Shown: positions 1-13,300 of the stretch, piece after piece
How positions within the stretch are numbered: position 1 is the stretch's first letter
Layout of the letters: every line of letters begins with the position of its first letter
NCBI RefSeq assembly: GCF_039555335.1
Contig: NC_092646.1
Location: forward strand, 36,143,695 to 36,207,694
Length of the DNA stretch: 64,000 bases
Source: Amphiura filiformis
Taxonomy: Eukaryota; Echinodermata; Ophiuroidea; Amphilepidida; Amphiuridae
Direction of reading: 5' to 3'
Program-made: the position numbers and the translations under genes
The notes under the pieces: generated by a model
What the model was told of the DNA's origin: nothing
The model's input: the letters and a program-made list of their open reading frames with translations, nothing else
The model's database searches: none

Positions 1-7
1 GGTGAGT
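1..7 (+). other. possible splice donor of the preceding GLE1 exon
   Basis: The window opens with G|GTGAGT, a strong donor consensus. Because the next recognised GLE1 exon starts at 1092 behind a good acceptor, the preceding exon may end at base 1. Only context supports this; the exon itself lies outside the window. Confidence 0.35.
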
Positions 8-1091
8 CAGGACATACACAGATATAATTAACAATAACTTAATAGAAACCTTAAATGGCGAGAATGGTTGAATGTCTGTTGGCATGAAAGCAACCAAATG
101 TGAGAAACTAGTAAGAGACGTCTTTAAATCTCAACCACTGGTTCCACCCAGTTGTCCAGTAGGAGCTGACTTCTATTGTTCTAAACAATGGAAGGCGGTA
201 ATGCCATCAACCAGCGATCGAGTTTTGAAGCCACCCCTAAAATACTGCGGCAAAGCATGACTGTACATGATAAAGACTATGCAAGTACGAGCTGCAGTAG
301 AATCCCTTGAACACAGTTGAACCCACATTTGCTGAGGAGGACGAAGCCCTCAATATTTGTCAAAATTCTGGGTTTTTTACATGATTGTAATGTACTAGCT
401 TTATTAAACTAAAAAATATGCCCTGCAAGACTTAGGTGCTGTAGTTTTGTCAAAATTTGAGATTTTGAATAAAATGCAGGAACCATTGTTTTATTATTAC
501 TACGATGGAAATGTTAGTCGAACGCGTACACGATGTTCACAACACAGTATGTACATGGCGTGTGGGATGGTATACACACACATCAAAGGGCTGTGCCATA
601 GCACAACTGATGCAGTGACAGGCATTTGCGACGTCTACGCTGGTAGTAAATTGTTTGGCTCAAAATTAAAAGGGGTCATATCTGACAGTAAAAGCTAACA
701 TTTTATGGAAAAGAAATATTAATCTATTTTTTATGGAAATATTGCAACATGACTTTAATTCAACTACAATTTGCAGAAGACAAAACCCGATTTAAAAAAG
801 TCTAATTATCATCAAGTACTAAGAATCACATTTATAAACAATATATAGTTTTATGGCAGATACTGGTCATACATGTACATGGCCTTTCATTTTATTTGAG
901 TTCATGCTTGATCTTTTTATCAATTTTTTTTTTTGGGGGGGGGAGGACATCACGCTACCCTGGCTACATACCTGCATTTAGTATTCCAGTCAGCAGGCAA
1001 TAATATATTCAAGGTCATTGGTGGAAATGTACTACTTCAAAAATTACTTATTTCTCCTCAATACTCACCTTTAACCTTTGACCTTACACAG

Positions 1092-1307
1092 GTGAAGAAT
1101 TTCCGTACTGACATCATGAAGGCAGTGAACACACCAATCAATGTCATCTCAGTGCAATCAGCCAGGCAGCTCTTAGACCAGCTACAACGTCTTAGTAAAT
1201 TACTTGCTGGAGAAAGAGTTGAGATATCTGGTGGGAGACAGGTGTCAATTGCTGCCTTACCATCAGCGAAGGCTTATTGTCTAGAAGCACTGGCCAGAAA
1301 ACTTGTG
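1092..1307 (+). CDS. GLE1: GLE1 exon a (72 codons)
   Basis: The acceptor is ttacacag and the donor gtgagc; the exon is phase 0 at both ends. It encodes VKNFRTDIMKAVNTPIN through LEALARKLV, the start of the visible GLE1 domain, including the SGGRQVSIAALPSAKAY segment that matches the conserved GG(R)xVSV stretch of animal GLE1. The frame stays open into the donor and ends soon after in the intron. Confidence 0.9.
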
Positions 1308-4300
1308 GTGAGCTTGTTATTATAAAATGTGATTGAACGTACCAGCAACCACATCACAGACTTCCAAGTACTTGGGTTTCATGATGGGTTCTAAAAGAGA
1401 AGAAAAGTGTGAGCCTGCATGGGGAGCTTTCCGGAAGATGGAATGCTTTTGGAGAAGCCCAGAGAAGCCCATCCGTGCAAATCAATGCAAATTTCAATTT
1501 GTGTGAGATAACCTGTGTTACCGTCATCCTCTATGGGTGCAAGTCATGGGTTATCACCAAAGACATGGAAAACAAGATCATTATACCTTTGCAACATCTG
1601 GCTATGCAGAGTCATGTTAAACATCAAGCATGTGGATCTGTATACAAATGAAGCCATCTACAATCTGACTAAGGGACCGTTCACAAACACTTGTTAGGGG
1701 GGGCCTGATGCAAAAAAATTTCATCACACAACATTTTTGGGCCCCCCCCTTTTCAGACCTCAAAAATTTCAGGGCCCCCCTTTTTGACACGAAAATTATG
1801 GGTCAACCCCATAGAAAAGCATATAAACTCAATTTTTTCAGGGCTCCCCCCCTTAGGAGGGTCACACAATTTAAGGGCCCCCTTTTTTGCATCAGCCCCC
1901 CCATAACAAGTGTTTGTGAACGGTCCCTAACACCTGACTAATACTGGACAGGCTATAATATTCTACCATATTTTCTGCAGGATCAATGTGACACAGAGAT
2001 CTCGGTCAACCATGAGGCCGCTTTTCCTTACGCAGCTGTAACTGTGGCTTTATGGCAAGATTACCCAGAGCTAAAGGAACTCATGCTGGCTCATTTCTAC
2101 AAAGGTTGCCCATTCCTACTCCCATATTACATTGCTAAAGAAGATACACAGTCTATTGAGGACTACTACAAGTAAGTTGAGTGTTGCCAAACCTGTGATC
2201 ATGTAGCCCAATTGGGCTACTCCATTTAAAATCCACACTCCTCATGTGGAAGCTAGATTTAGCTAATGTTTTCCACAGAGGGAGTATGAGTTTCAAATAG
2301 AATAGACAATTGGGTAGCTTCCATTTGAAATACTTACTCCAGTTGTGGATCAGTATAAAGGTAAAGCCATAATACAGGGGAGTATGAGTTTCAAAATGAT
2401 TAATCCTGACCAATTACATTTGAAAAACATACTCCCCCTGTGGTTTATATTTCCAAAATCTTCCACAGGGGTAGTGTGGATTTCAACTGGAATAGCCCAT
2501 TGGGTGTCTTTTTGAGATATTCCTCGCAACTTTTGACCATTCTCTGTTCCATAGAAATGGTTAAGAAATTAATTGGGAGACTTTTCAACATTGGCTCCTG
2601 CCACTTCCGGAAGTTTCATGACCCATAGAAAGTAATGGATAAGAGAAAAATTGGGTGATGTGTTGCCTATACAAACCGGGATTCTGCCTGAAAATGTGTG
2701 GAAACCAAAAGGGGAGTGACAAAGTGAACTGACAAATATAGGCTGATGCTTATGATCTAGCAAAAAAGGAAGATATATGTATAAAAGTAACATTATTGTT
2801 TATTGACCTTATGCAAAGTTATCATACTTTCAGTGAACAAAACAGTCTAACTCACTGTGTATACTTTCAGTGATCTGGGATTTGTTCAAATTGTTGTTAA
2901 TTAAATGTGGTCAACCAGAAAACCTCACTTTTTGGTTAGTTGGAATCACCAACATTGTGGCCAAAACCTTTGGCCTTCAGCCTCGGATGACTCTAAATCA
3001 TCCACCCAACTGAAGGCCAAAGGTTTTTGGCTGCAACATCGGTGATCCCATCTAACCAAAAAGTTAGTTTTTCTGGTTGACCAGATTTAATTAACAACAA
3101 TTTTCACTAAAGTTCATTAACCCAGACTTGTAATGATTTGACTTGATGTTTACCTCAACTCGACTTGAGTCTTAAATCCCTAATGACTTGACTCAACTTG
3201 AGATTCAAGACCCAGATGACTCAACTCAAAATTCAAGCCCCAGATTCCTCTTCTTATCGTGTCTACACAAGCTTGAAGCTACAACCATGGCCAAAATGTG
3301 TTGGGACACTTATGGAAAACGTACACTAAATTATGATAAAGTGGAGGTTTCTTTGGCGACAAGCCTAAACCCTTTCCTAACATCCCAACCCTCCCCCTTC
3401 CCCACCAATCAATGTTGGGTGCCACTAGTAGCGATGTGACCAAAAAGGTAGGATTCAACATTGATCGGGGGGAGTGGGGGGCTTATTTACATTACCCTAT
3501 CAAAACCGTCCCAACACTTTTGGCCAGCATTGTCTCAGAGGTATAAAAAATCAAACTTTAAAACATGTTCTTTTGCCTATATCTCTTCAACCATAGCTTG
3601 TATGGATTTACATCAAATTTTCCATGAAAAGAAAGAAACTATTTATCTTGGCACACACATAAAAATATTTGATTTTACATCACGTGATATAAGGATATGG
3701 TTACATTTTATATGCCACATCATGTATTCTACAGTGCGTGATGTGCATCATTAGCCTATGTGAAGTACATATCTTGCTTAAAATAACGTTGTATTTCCAA
3801 GGAGTGGTGATTTAGTCGCCAGAAGTACATGATATATGTTGACCTGAATTGATTGAGGCGTTTTAAAGCATTTATTTTTTTGAAAAGAGCAAATTATACT
3901 TAAAAAAAACACAAAAATATTTAGACAAAGTAAGAGACTTCAATCATTTTCATCTTTGGTATCCAAAAATTATGTCCTATTTCAAACGAGTAAATATATT
4001 TGTCTAGTCCAAAACCCAAAAGTAGCGTCCGCACAATGTTTTTTTCTTGTTTCTATATCACCATGACCTACTGATTCAGAAACTGACTGATGCCACCTCA
4101 GCACCCTTGGGCATTTCGAGATATCCAAGATGGCCGCCAAAATGACTGCCATCCACAGAGGTCGGTATACACAAGAGTCGCATTAGTTTACATGTTCACG
4201 TAACCGCCTGAACTCATTTGCATAGGTTTGGAGGTGGGCTGATCGTATTTTGATTCGTCGAACACCTAATTTGCATAGGTTTGGAGGTTTCCATATTTGG

Positions 4301-7300
4301 GTTTACGTAATTAATTATTAACGACCCAGGCGTTGTTTACATCATGGCGTCATTAGAGCTGGTCACTTCGTCAAAATCCGACGAACGAACGTTTGCAGTT
4401 TTCTTTTTATTACTGTTATATCGTGAAATACCATGTAGCTGACGTGTTAGTCCAATATGCATAGGAAAATATTTCTGGCGATGACCCATGTTCACATTGG
4501 CTAAATAAGCTGTATTTTCGCTGGAAAGGGGCCGGGACGAGTCGGCCATTTTGTTTGCAAAAGGCATGTTCTTCTCCCGCGTTACCCGGAAGTGGCAGCA
4601 CCAGAACAAATGACGTCATTTCTGGATTTCAGCCAGAACGGTTACGTTCACTGCCGTGCATCAGTATAGGCATCAGCTTATCTAGGTTTTACTAAAGTAA
4701 AACATCTTTGCTGCCATCACATATAAATAGCCAGATATAAGCTATATAAACATGTATGGTCATGGTTTTAGTGTCTTTGAATGGGTTTTAGAGTTCAACG
4801 AATCCATATTAGGCCATATCTAAACCACAGAAGTCTTTATTCAAGCTGAAATCCAATATGGCCGCCAAATTGACCGCCGCCACATATAAATAGCCATATA
4901 TAAACTATATAAACAGGTATGGTGATAATTTTAGTGTCTTTGAATGGGTTTTAGGGGTCACCGAATTCATATTAGTCCTTATCTAAACCACTGACGTCTT
5001 TATTCACGCTGAAATCCAATATGGCCTTCAAAATGACGGTACAGAAGTTGTGGTATACATGCTTCTTTGCGGTTGATGATATATTTATTGTTGTATGCTT
5101 GGAAAAAGTACCTTCCCATCGATAGAAAGGTTACAGGTAAGATTGCTGTGATGTAGCTATATGTGAGAACGGGAACGCATTCGTGTCATCACATATATGT
5201 TCCAAGCGTGGAAACATAAAGTATTACATCGATCGCAAAGAAGCATGTAGATATTGTACCACAACTTCTGGTTGCTCATATCCTCCCTGGCTGTGACATT
5301 GTGGCATATCGTTGGGAAGTTGGAAAGGCAACTGTCATCAAAGTGCTTCAAAATGGCCATAAGTTAGAAGTTGGGTGATATGGAGCAAGCCGTGGATGAC
5401 ATAATATCAGAGGTTACCACCTTTGATGCAGCATGCGATGCAAGCAGTCAACTGGAACAACGTGAGCGATTGGGTACTACAGCACTTGGTTGTTAAAAAT
5501 TACAACCACACCTAAGTTGAAACCTTGCCACCAACAACAGGGGCATTTGCTGGAAATATGTAAAACAAGCGTATTTGCAAGTTAGCATCTAGAGCCAGTG
5601 TTAAACCAGGATCCACCTGATCGATGTCAGTTGGGTTGGCTAAAAGATGAACCAAACAGATGTTGTGCAACCAGCACCATCAAAAATACTCATGATGATA
5701 TGTTTATGGTTGTCAGATGGACAAAAACTGTAGCTGAGCAAAGTGATCATGAGGATTATGATATCAAAGCTGATGAATAAGTGACCACATCTTCCCATTC
5801 AACACAATTAAAGCTGTTTATATCGTTGTTATACCTCTTAAGCACACTCAGATGTATCAATTCATGTAAGATGGCAGCCTCCTTGGATTCCAAAGTGAAT
5901 AAAGACTTCAATGTTTTTAATAAGGACAAATATGTGCCAAATATGAACTCATTGACCCCTATGACTTATTTAAAGGCATTAACATCAGCATCTAAACCTG
6001 CTTAAATAGTTGATTATAGCTATTTATATGTAATGGTGACGGCCATTTTGGCGGCCATATTGGATTTCAATGTGAAAGAAGATTTCAGTGGTTTATAGAA
6101 GGACAGATATGAATTCGTTGACGCCTAAAACCTATCCAAAGACGCCAAAATCATCACCATACCTGCTTATATAGCTGATATATGGCTATTTATATGTGAT
6201 GATAGCCATATTGGCGGCCATCTTAAATATCTCGAAATGTCCAAGGGTGCTGAGGTGGAATCAGTCAGAATGAAGACTTCTGTGGTCTAGAGACACTAAA
6301 CATTCAAAGACACTAAAATCATCACCATACCTGTTTATATAGCTTATATATGGCTATTTATATATGGCGGCGGTCAATTTGGCGGCCATGTTGGATTTCA
6401 GCGTGAATAAAGGCTTCTTTGGTTTAGATATGGACTAATATGAATTCGTTGACCTCTAAAACCCATTCAAAGACACTAAAATTATCACCATACCTGTTTA
6501 TATAGCTGATATATGGCTATTTATATGTGATGGCAGTCATTTTGGTGGCCATCTTGGATATCTCGAAATGCCCAAGGGTGCTGAGGTGGCATCAGTCAGT
6601 TTCTGAATCAGTAGGTCTTGACGATATAGAAACAACAAAAAAACATTGTGCGGACGCTACTTTTGGGTTAAGTCGATATTTTGGGTTTCGGCACCAGACT
6701 ATATAGTCGGCAGGAGTAGACCTACATTACATTTTATAACTGGAATTTATCAAAGCACTTTCAAAGAAATGTACGTTTGAAAAGTAACATAGCACATTCA
6801 AACAGAATTGTTATAATTCTTATACATAAATCATGAATCACAATTTCGTCTTCAGAAGATAGCAAGCATCACTTTACTATTCATCTGCATACCCTATGCG
6901 ATTGATGAATTTTAAACGTATAGTCGTCCTGTATTGTGTATGTCGCTGTGTAGGGGTGTGTGTAGTGGGTGTATAGGGGTATGAGTGGTGTTTGTGGGGG
7001 TGGGGAATGCTCGTGTCAGGTTAGGGGGGTCTGCATTTTTTTGTTTAGTTCTAGCATGCTTATGTTCCTTAATGTTTAATAATCACAACTGCAACAGAAA
7101 CAAAATATATAATGTAAACAAATTAAGAAACAAATTTATTTATTCATAAAAGTAAACCAACATAGGGAAAATGCCTAACAAATGCATTATATTCCTTACT
7201 TTATCATGTTTGTTCTTTTACCTTGTATCTTAACAACTGATTTATAATATAATGTACATTGTGGTGATCATTATTGTTGTAAATGATGATGATGTAAATG

Positions 7301-10300
7301 CACAAGATGTTTTTAAATTCATATACTGTTAGGTCATGCCGATTTTAAGGATGAATACTAGTAAATGTAATAGCTCATGATTTAGAGATAAGTTACAGCA
7401 AAAGGTGAATGATCTTCATGATACAACATTACCTATATAACACAACAAACGCGGTATATAATACTAAGAAGCCACAATAAATGCGCATAATAGTGACATT
7501 TTACATTTTATTTGAAAAAAGGAGTTTGTACGTCTGCAAAGTAATTTGAAAGAAAATTGTCACGAAATAATTATAACAATAAAAAAATAAACTTGGACGG
7601 AGTCGAACCCGCGCTGTCTACTGGAGATGACCAGCGCGCTAACCAATTGAGCTATCGAAGACCACTGGTTATCGTTTGGTTTTGTATATTGACAAGTGTC
7701 AAATTAATCATAATATTAAATTGACAATATTGTGCTAAAAAAGTTGAATTTCTGAAATGATCATATCGGTAATCCATATTGTTGTGAAAATAGTGTGTCG
7801 ATTTGTAAACCATAACACCATGAATCCACGATATACCACCCTATTCTTAGAATAAAAGCAATTGACTATGATCAGACTTTATATAGCAATGGTTTATCGA
7901 TGGGATGCATTCATTTGCGTATGGTCATGATGGTCTTTCGTTGGATTACCGTCGCATCCTAACTACAAAGTCCATACAATATATTTAAATTGCATGATTA
8001 GTCTTACTTTTGGAATGAGACTGAATGCGGACTTGCTTGAGTGATCGTCAAGGAATTCTTTATAATGCGTTAACTCACATGTATACGGTTATCTTGTTTG
8101 AATTATAATGTTCAATTCAACAAAATTATGACCTTGTTTTATTGTTAATGTATCAATGTATGAATGATTCTATAATTTTTTTTTATTCTAACATGATATT
8201 ATTCTTATCTTTACATAATCCAAGCATTAAATTGGAAAAACAAGTGTGCATGGGTTCGATTCCTTTATTTGCTTTTTGATCACGAGATGTTGTGATAACT
8301 TTTATTTTCTTCTATAACTTTAATATAAGATTTTAATGGGTGGAAAAAATAATTTGTAATTTTAAAACCTAACTTTTTGACAGTTAATGTAACGAATAGT
8401 GAACTTAAACAGGGCCAAAAATATGGCTTTAAGACTTTTGAAGTGAGCAGTCTCTAAATTTAAAATATAGTAATTTATATTTTTTGGGGTCAAGCATGAT
8501 GATAGGATCTCTTATTGCTCCAAATTTGGTGTTGATATCATATTTACTTTTTGAGTTATAAGCAAAAAACTGAAATTAGATGATTTTTTTTCAACTTTTC
8601 AAATACAACCATGGCCAAAATGTGTTAGGACACTTATGGAAAACGTACACTAAGTTATGGCCTTATTTATGTTATTGTTAACGTGATAAAGTGGAGGTTT
8701 CTTTGGCGACAAGCCTAAACCCTTTCCTAACATCCCAACCCTCCCCCTTCCCCACCAATCAATGTTGGGTGCCACTAGGCGCGTGTGACCAAAAAGGTAG
8801 GATTCAACATTGATCGGGGGGAGTGAGGGGCTTATTTACATTACCCTATCAAAACCGTCCCAACACTTTTGGCCAGCATTGTAGATAATGTGTTTCAGCC
8901 CTGACTTTCTTTATTACTATAATTCTAAAGTAACCAGTGCAGAAATGTCATCTTACAACAATCAATTTCAAAGCAGAATCAATTTATTCTTGGTGAAGAC
9001 ATTTCAATGAGATTCATTTTTTATTATTTGTGTATCGCTCATTTCAACAGAGCACTTGGCTATGTGTATGATGCCAATGGACAATAGAAACACAGGACAA
9101 ATACCTCAGACGTCTCAGCGGTTTTATGAGGCTCTATGCTGCAATCATTGTAACTAAACCAATACAAGCAGAGAACCAGGTTTGTGGAGTTAACCCTAAA
9201 ATTGTTAATAAGCATATGTGCCTAGTAACGAGTTGCTCTGACAACAAAGATATTTATAAATTTTGAATGAGCAACTCGTTAAAAGGTACATATGCTTAGT
9301 GTCTCAGTGGTTCATGCGACTCTTGAAATTTAGAAGTATACATATTTTTCCCTTTATGAGTAGACGCTCAAACATGGCAGTGTCATCAGTACTCTTTGGG
9401 TTTAATCTCTTAAAGGAGTGTTTCGTGATCCTAGCATCCTCTTTTTATGACATTTTTCAGTAGATATCCACGAAAAAAGCTTGTTCCCAAAATTTCAGTT
9501 GATTCCGATTTTGGGTTTGCGAGTTATGCATGATTATGTGTATTACACTGCTCCATAGACAATGCGTTGTAATTTCGTTCTGGTGCACCAGAATGAAATT
9601 CAAATTTCACAATATCTTTGCAAAACGAATTAATCTGCAAGAAATATTTTGTACATAAACATTATGTAGTCAGAGGTTTCCAGTGATATAAAAATCTCAA
9701 CTGGGGGATGAGGCTGTGGATCACGAAATGCCCCTTTAACATTTTCACACCATGAATTTGCAGGTTCATCCATTTGGACCATGTGAAGGTTTGACTTGGT
9801 TATCAAGGGTCATGAATTTGGAACCACAACCTGATGTTACTGCTACAATGCTGTATGATTTCCTAGAGGTAAGTTCATATTGATTCAAGGGGTATTTTGT
9901 GATTCTATCATCCTCTTTTTAGGATGTCAATAGATATCCATGAAAAAAGCTTATTTGCAAAACTTCAATTGATTTGGACAATTTGCTGTCGCAGAAAATA
10001 AAGGAGACAATAGAAAAAGTGATCCTGCCTGGGAATCGTAGGTTTGCTGAAGGGCTACCTAACCATGAGCGAACACAGTCGTTAATCCCTCCTACCAGAC
10101 TTCAGAGCCATGGTCACAATTTGCGTAATTCCCACAATTTTTCCAAATTCCGTGCCAGGACCGAGCGCTTTCGGCTGAGTCCTATCCCATATTTTGTTGA
10201 TCTTTTAAATCAGTAATCTCCTCTTAGGATTGTTCTTCAGTGCCATGAATGCTGTTTTATGGTCTGGTGCAGCTGCTATAATATTTGTAATTCTTTAATG

Positions 10301-13300
10301 TCATTATTTATTATAATTGTTTTGAAATTTAGTACGTTTTGATGTTTTCCAAAAGATGTGCAATATTTGGTAAAAGTTAATATTTTGTGTGCAATTTGTT
10401 TTTGATGCCTTTTAAAATTCTTTAAGTGTTCAATCTTTTTAATATTTTAATATGTATAATTGGTTTGTAATTTTACATGTAATTTGGCCATTTGGCCACG
10501 ATATGTGATTTAATAAAATACCAATAATAGAATCAAACCCAGGACCTCAGGTTTACGAGACATGTGCCTTAACCACATAGCCACAGGAGCTTCATGATTA
10601 GGCTGGTGGAAATTCAAACCATTAAGCAGTCACTCAATCTTATCTCCTCTCCACAATAGCCCATAGTAACTAGGGCCTAAATGTGAGAAATAAATTGCCA
10701 TGATTTAGGGTACAAAAACAAACAACCAAAAACACATATCCGACCCTACTTGGAAAGTCTGTCTCCCTGCAGAATATGTTGGTTTTTTTTGTTGCCTAAC
10801 ATAAATTTTATGTCTGCTCTTCTGTAGGTATGCAGCCATACATTAGCCTCAACGTACGGAGGACAGTTCTTTGAATTACTTGAGGTACTTTGGGAACAGT
10901 ATTTTCCAAAGTAAGTTTGGGTATAATTATCAGATATAAAATGCAGACATGTTTGAACCAGAGTAAATTAAATACTCCTGATTATAGAACAATACAGTAC
11001 TGGAGTTTTGTAATTAAAAAGATGGTATCCTATTTTGCCAAATAGAATTTTAGCTCTTGGAACCTGGGGGAGGGGGCACGCAAGTTTCACAGTGTACACA
11101 TGCGTGATCAGAGATCACAGGATTTGCCCTTTTGAGCAAAATACACCTCTAAAGAGGAATTTTACAACAAATTTTACCCCTAAGCAGGAATGTACCTGAA
11201 AGCTACCCCTAAGCAGGATTTTATCTGAAAGGTACCACCCTTGCAGGTTTTTAATTAAAAAAAACCCCAAAAGTTTCTAATAATTATGCTTAGGTGGTGT
11301 TCCTAATGCAAAACATGCCAGTGAAACACGCTTCGTGAAATAGCGGGATCCGAAAATGACTAAACACACCATGTACCACCTAGAAGTATAAAAACAACCC
11401 TTTTCCTTGAAAACAGGCATTTTGGCCCCTAAACGGGATTCGTGCAATTCGTGTTCATTCTCTGAAAAGGACCCTTAATTTGTGTTTTTCTGGTCATACA
11501 TGTGTATGTGTATACGTACACTATGAAACTTGAGTGCCCCCTCTCCCCTGGGCTTGGAACTAACTATATTAACCAAAGTAAGGGCCAAAAACATCGAGTT
11601 TCAGGGTATGTTTTGTATTTTGTGACAATATAAGCTGAAAGACTTGTACAAAGTCTAATGTGAGTCTATGCACTCTTATTTTTTTATCATTAAACACTAA
11701 TTCTATTTTAATATCTAAGATTAAGAGCAAGAGTAATATCTTCAAGATTCTGAATACTTGAGACTTGTCTTTGAATTTCATGCAATTGTTAGAAAACATA
11801 CAAAACATGCATGTTTTTGTCCATAAATTCCTAAATATAAAAATGTTGAATTTTATTGCCTTTTCGGTAAATCCCATAAGCCTTTTGCGAGTACACTGGA
11901 GATGTCGTCATTTGACGTCACGCGACTTGCAATGCGCAGTAACGATGTTTAATAAACGATGTGCAGATCAGCGCAGATCGGCATGACGTCAACATCTCGG
12001 GTGTACAGGCAAAGGCTTATGGGATTTACCGAAAAGGTCAATTAGGATTGGGGTATGTTTCATTTTGGCACGCATAGGAGGGGGAGGCAAAGCAGTCTTC
12101 AAGCGCGATTGTGTGTGGAACTGGAACTATTGATTTAAATTTTATCACCAGTACTAAAACTCTGAATATGCACTCCCCCATATAGAGCCATAACTAGTGG
12201 ATTTGGTAATGGCAGAGAGGGCCTGTCATGTTCCTCTCCACACTGAACAAGTGCTATGCCATACTTATCCTTTATCTGTAAATTATGGCTCTCTGAGCAA
12301 GCACCAAGTAAGGTTCAGCTTCTTGATGATAGTGTTTTGTTTTCTATTTAGAATTGAAGCCATTACTCCAGCCTTTAATGGACCTGTGTTAAGGTTGAAG
12401 AATTTCTTAGAAGTAAGTTTATATTTTCAATTTATTTTAACATTATTAGGGACCTTTCACAAACAAGTGTTAGAGGGGCTGATGCAAAAAGGGGGGCCTT
12501 TAAAGTTTTGACCCTCCTAAGGGGGGCTCTGAAAAAATTGTCCACACATTTTCACAGGAAAATTGAGTTCATATGCTTTTCTATGGGGTTGACCCATAAT
12601 TTTCATGTCAAAAAGGGAGCCCTGAAATTTTTGAGATCTGAAGGGGGGGGGGGATTTCGGCAATGAAATTTTTTTGCATTAGGCCCCCCCTAACAAGTGT
12701 TTGTGAATGGTCCCTTACTCCTGATATGGAGTATTTTCAAGATTTGTTGATGGAACTGTTAACCCCCTGAGCACTACCTGCCGATCTAACATTGCCTCTG
12801 ATTGGTCAATTACATGATATCTTCATTTTAATCACCAATCAGAATGGAGCTTTGCAAATAATTCACCTCAATTTTTTGCTGATTGGTCAACCAATAGGCA
12901 TGCAGGTAGTTCTCATGGGGTTAAAAAATGACTGTGCAATGCATTAAAATATCAACCCATCAATTGAATACCTGAGTGGAAGAAGGGCCCAACTCCTTTT
13001 TAGCTGCGGGTAGCAGCTCTATAAGTCACCATGTCTCTCCGTTAGTCCGTCCATCCGTCCGTCCATTAGTAACAAATGCTAAAAAATGCTGTTACGTCAA
13101 CATCGTTTGTCGCATGGCTTTGGTACTTAGTGAGGGGGAGGGCCTATACCGGCCCCATACTGGAAAAGAGTTTCGTCCCGAAATATGCTAATTAGGTCAT
13201 TAAAGGGGCATTACACGATTTTCAACAATTTCTAAAAAATGCTGTTACGCTATAAGTCACCATGTCTCTCTGTTAGTCCGTCCGGCCGCTAGTCCGTTAG

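Larger units (their letters stand above)
4013..6669. mobile_element. 2.66-kb foldback transposon-like element
   Basis: The two ends are about 145-bp inverted copies: AACCCAAAAGTAGCGTCCGC from 4013, and its complement ending at 6669. The arms continue with tandem units of about 185 bp around the words TATATGGCTATTTATATGTG, GGCGGCCAT and GGATTTCAGCGTGAATAAAG (right arm at about 5865-6050, 6050-6235 and 6365-6545; left arm inverted at about 4700-5040). The left arm also carries about 530 bp absent from the right (4158-4705) with its own promoter-like start. The centre (5050-5870) holds degenerate coding pieces. The right flank is GGG|TTAA; the left is AAAA|CCC, so a TTAA target is possible but not proven. 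The architecture resembles Foldback/Galileo-type elements; the family is not recognised. Confidence 0.75.

Noticed and set aside
72..698. ORFs of 62 and 83 codons as GLE1 upstream exons
   Set aside because: No coiled-coil or GLE1-like residues and no suitable splice borders.
7592..7663. Functional tRNA gene
   Set aside because: The acceptor stem does not pair and the anticodon loop is six bases.
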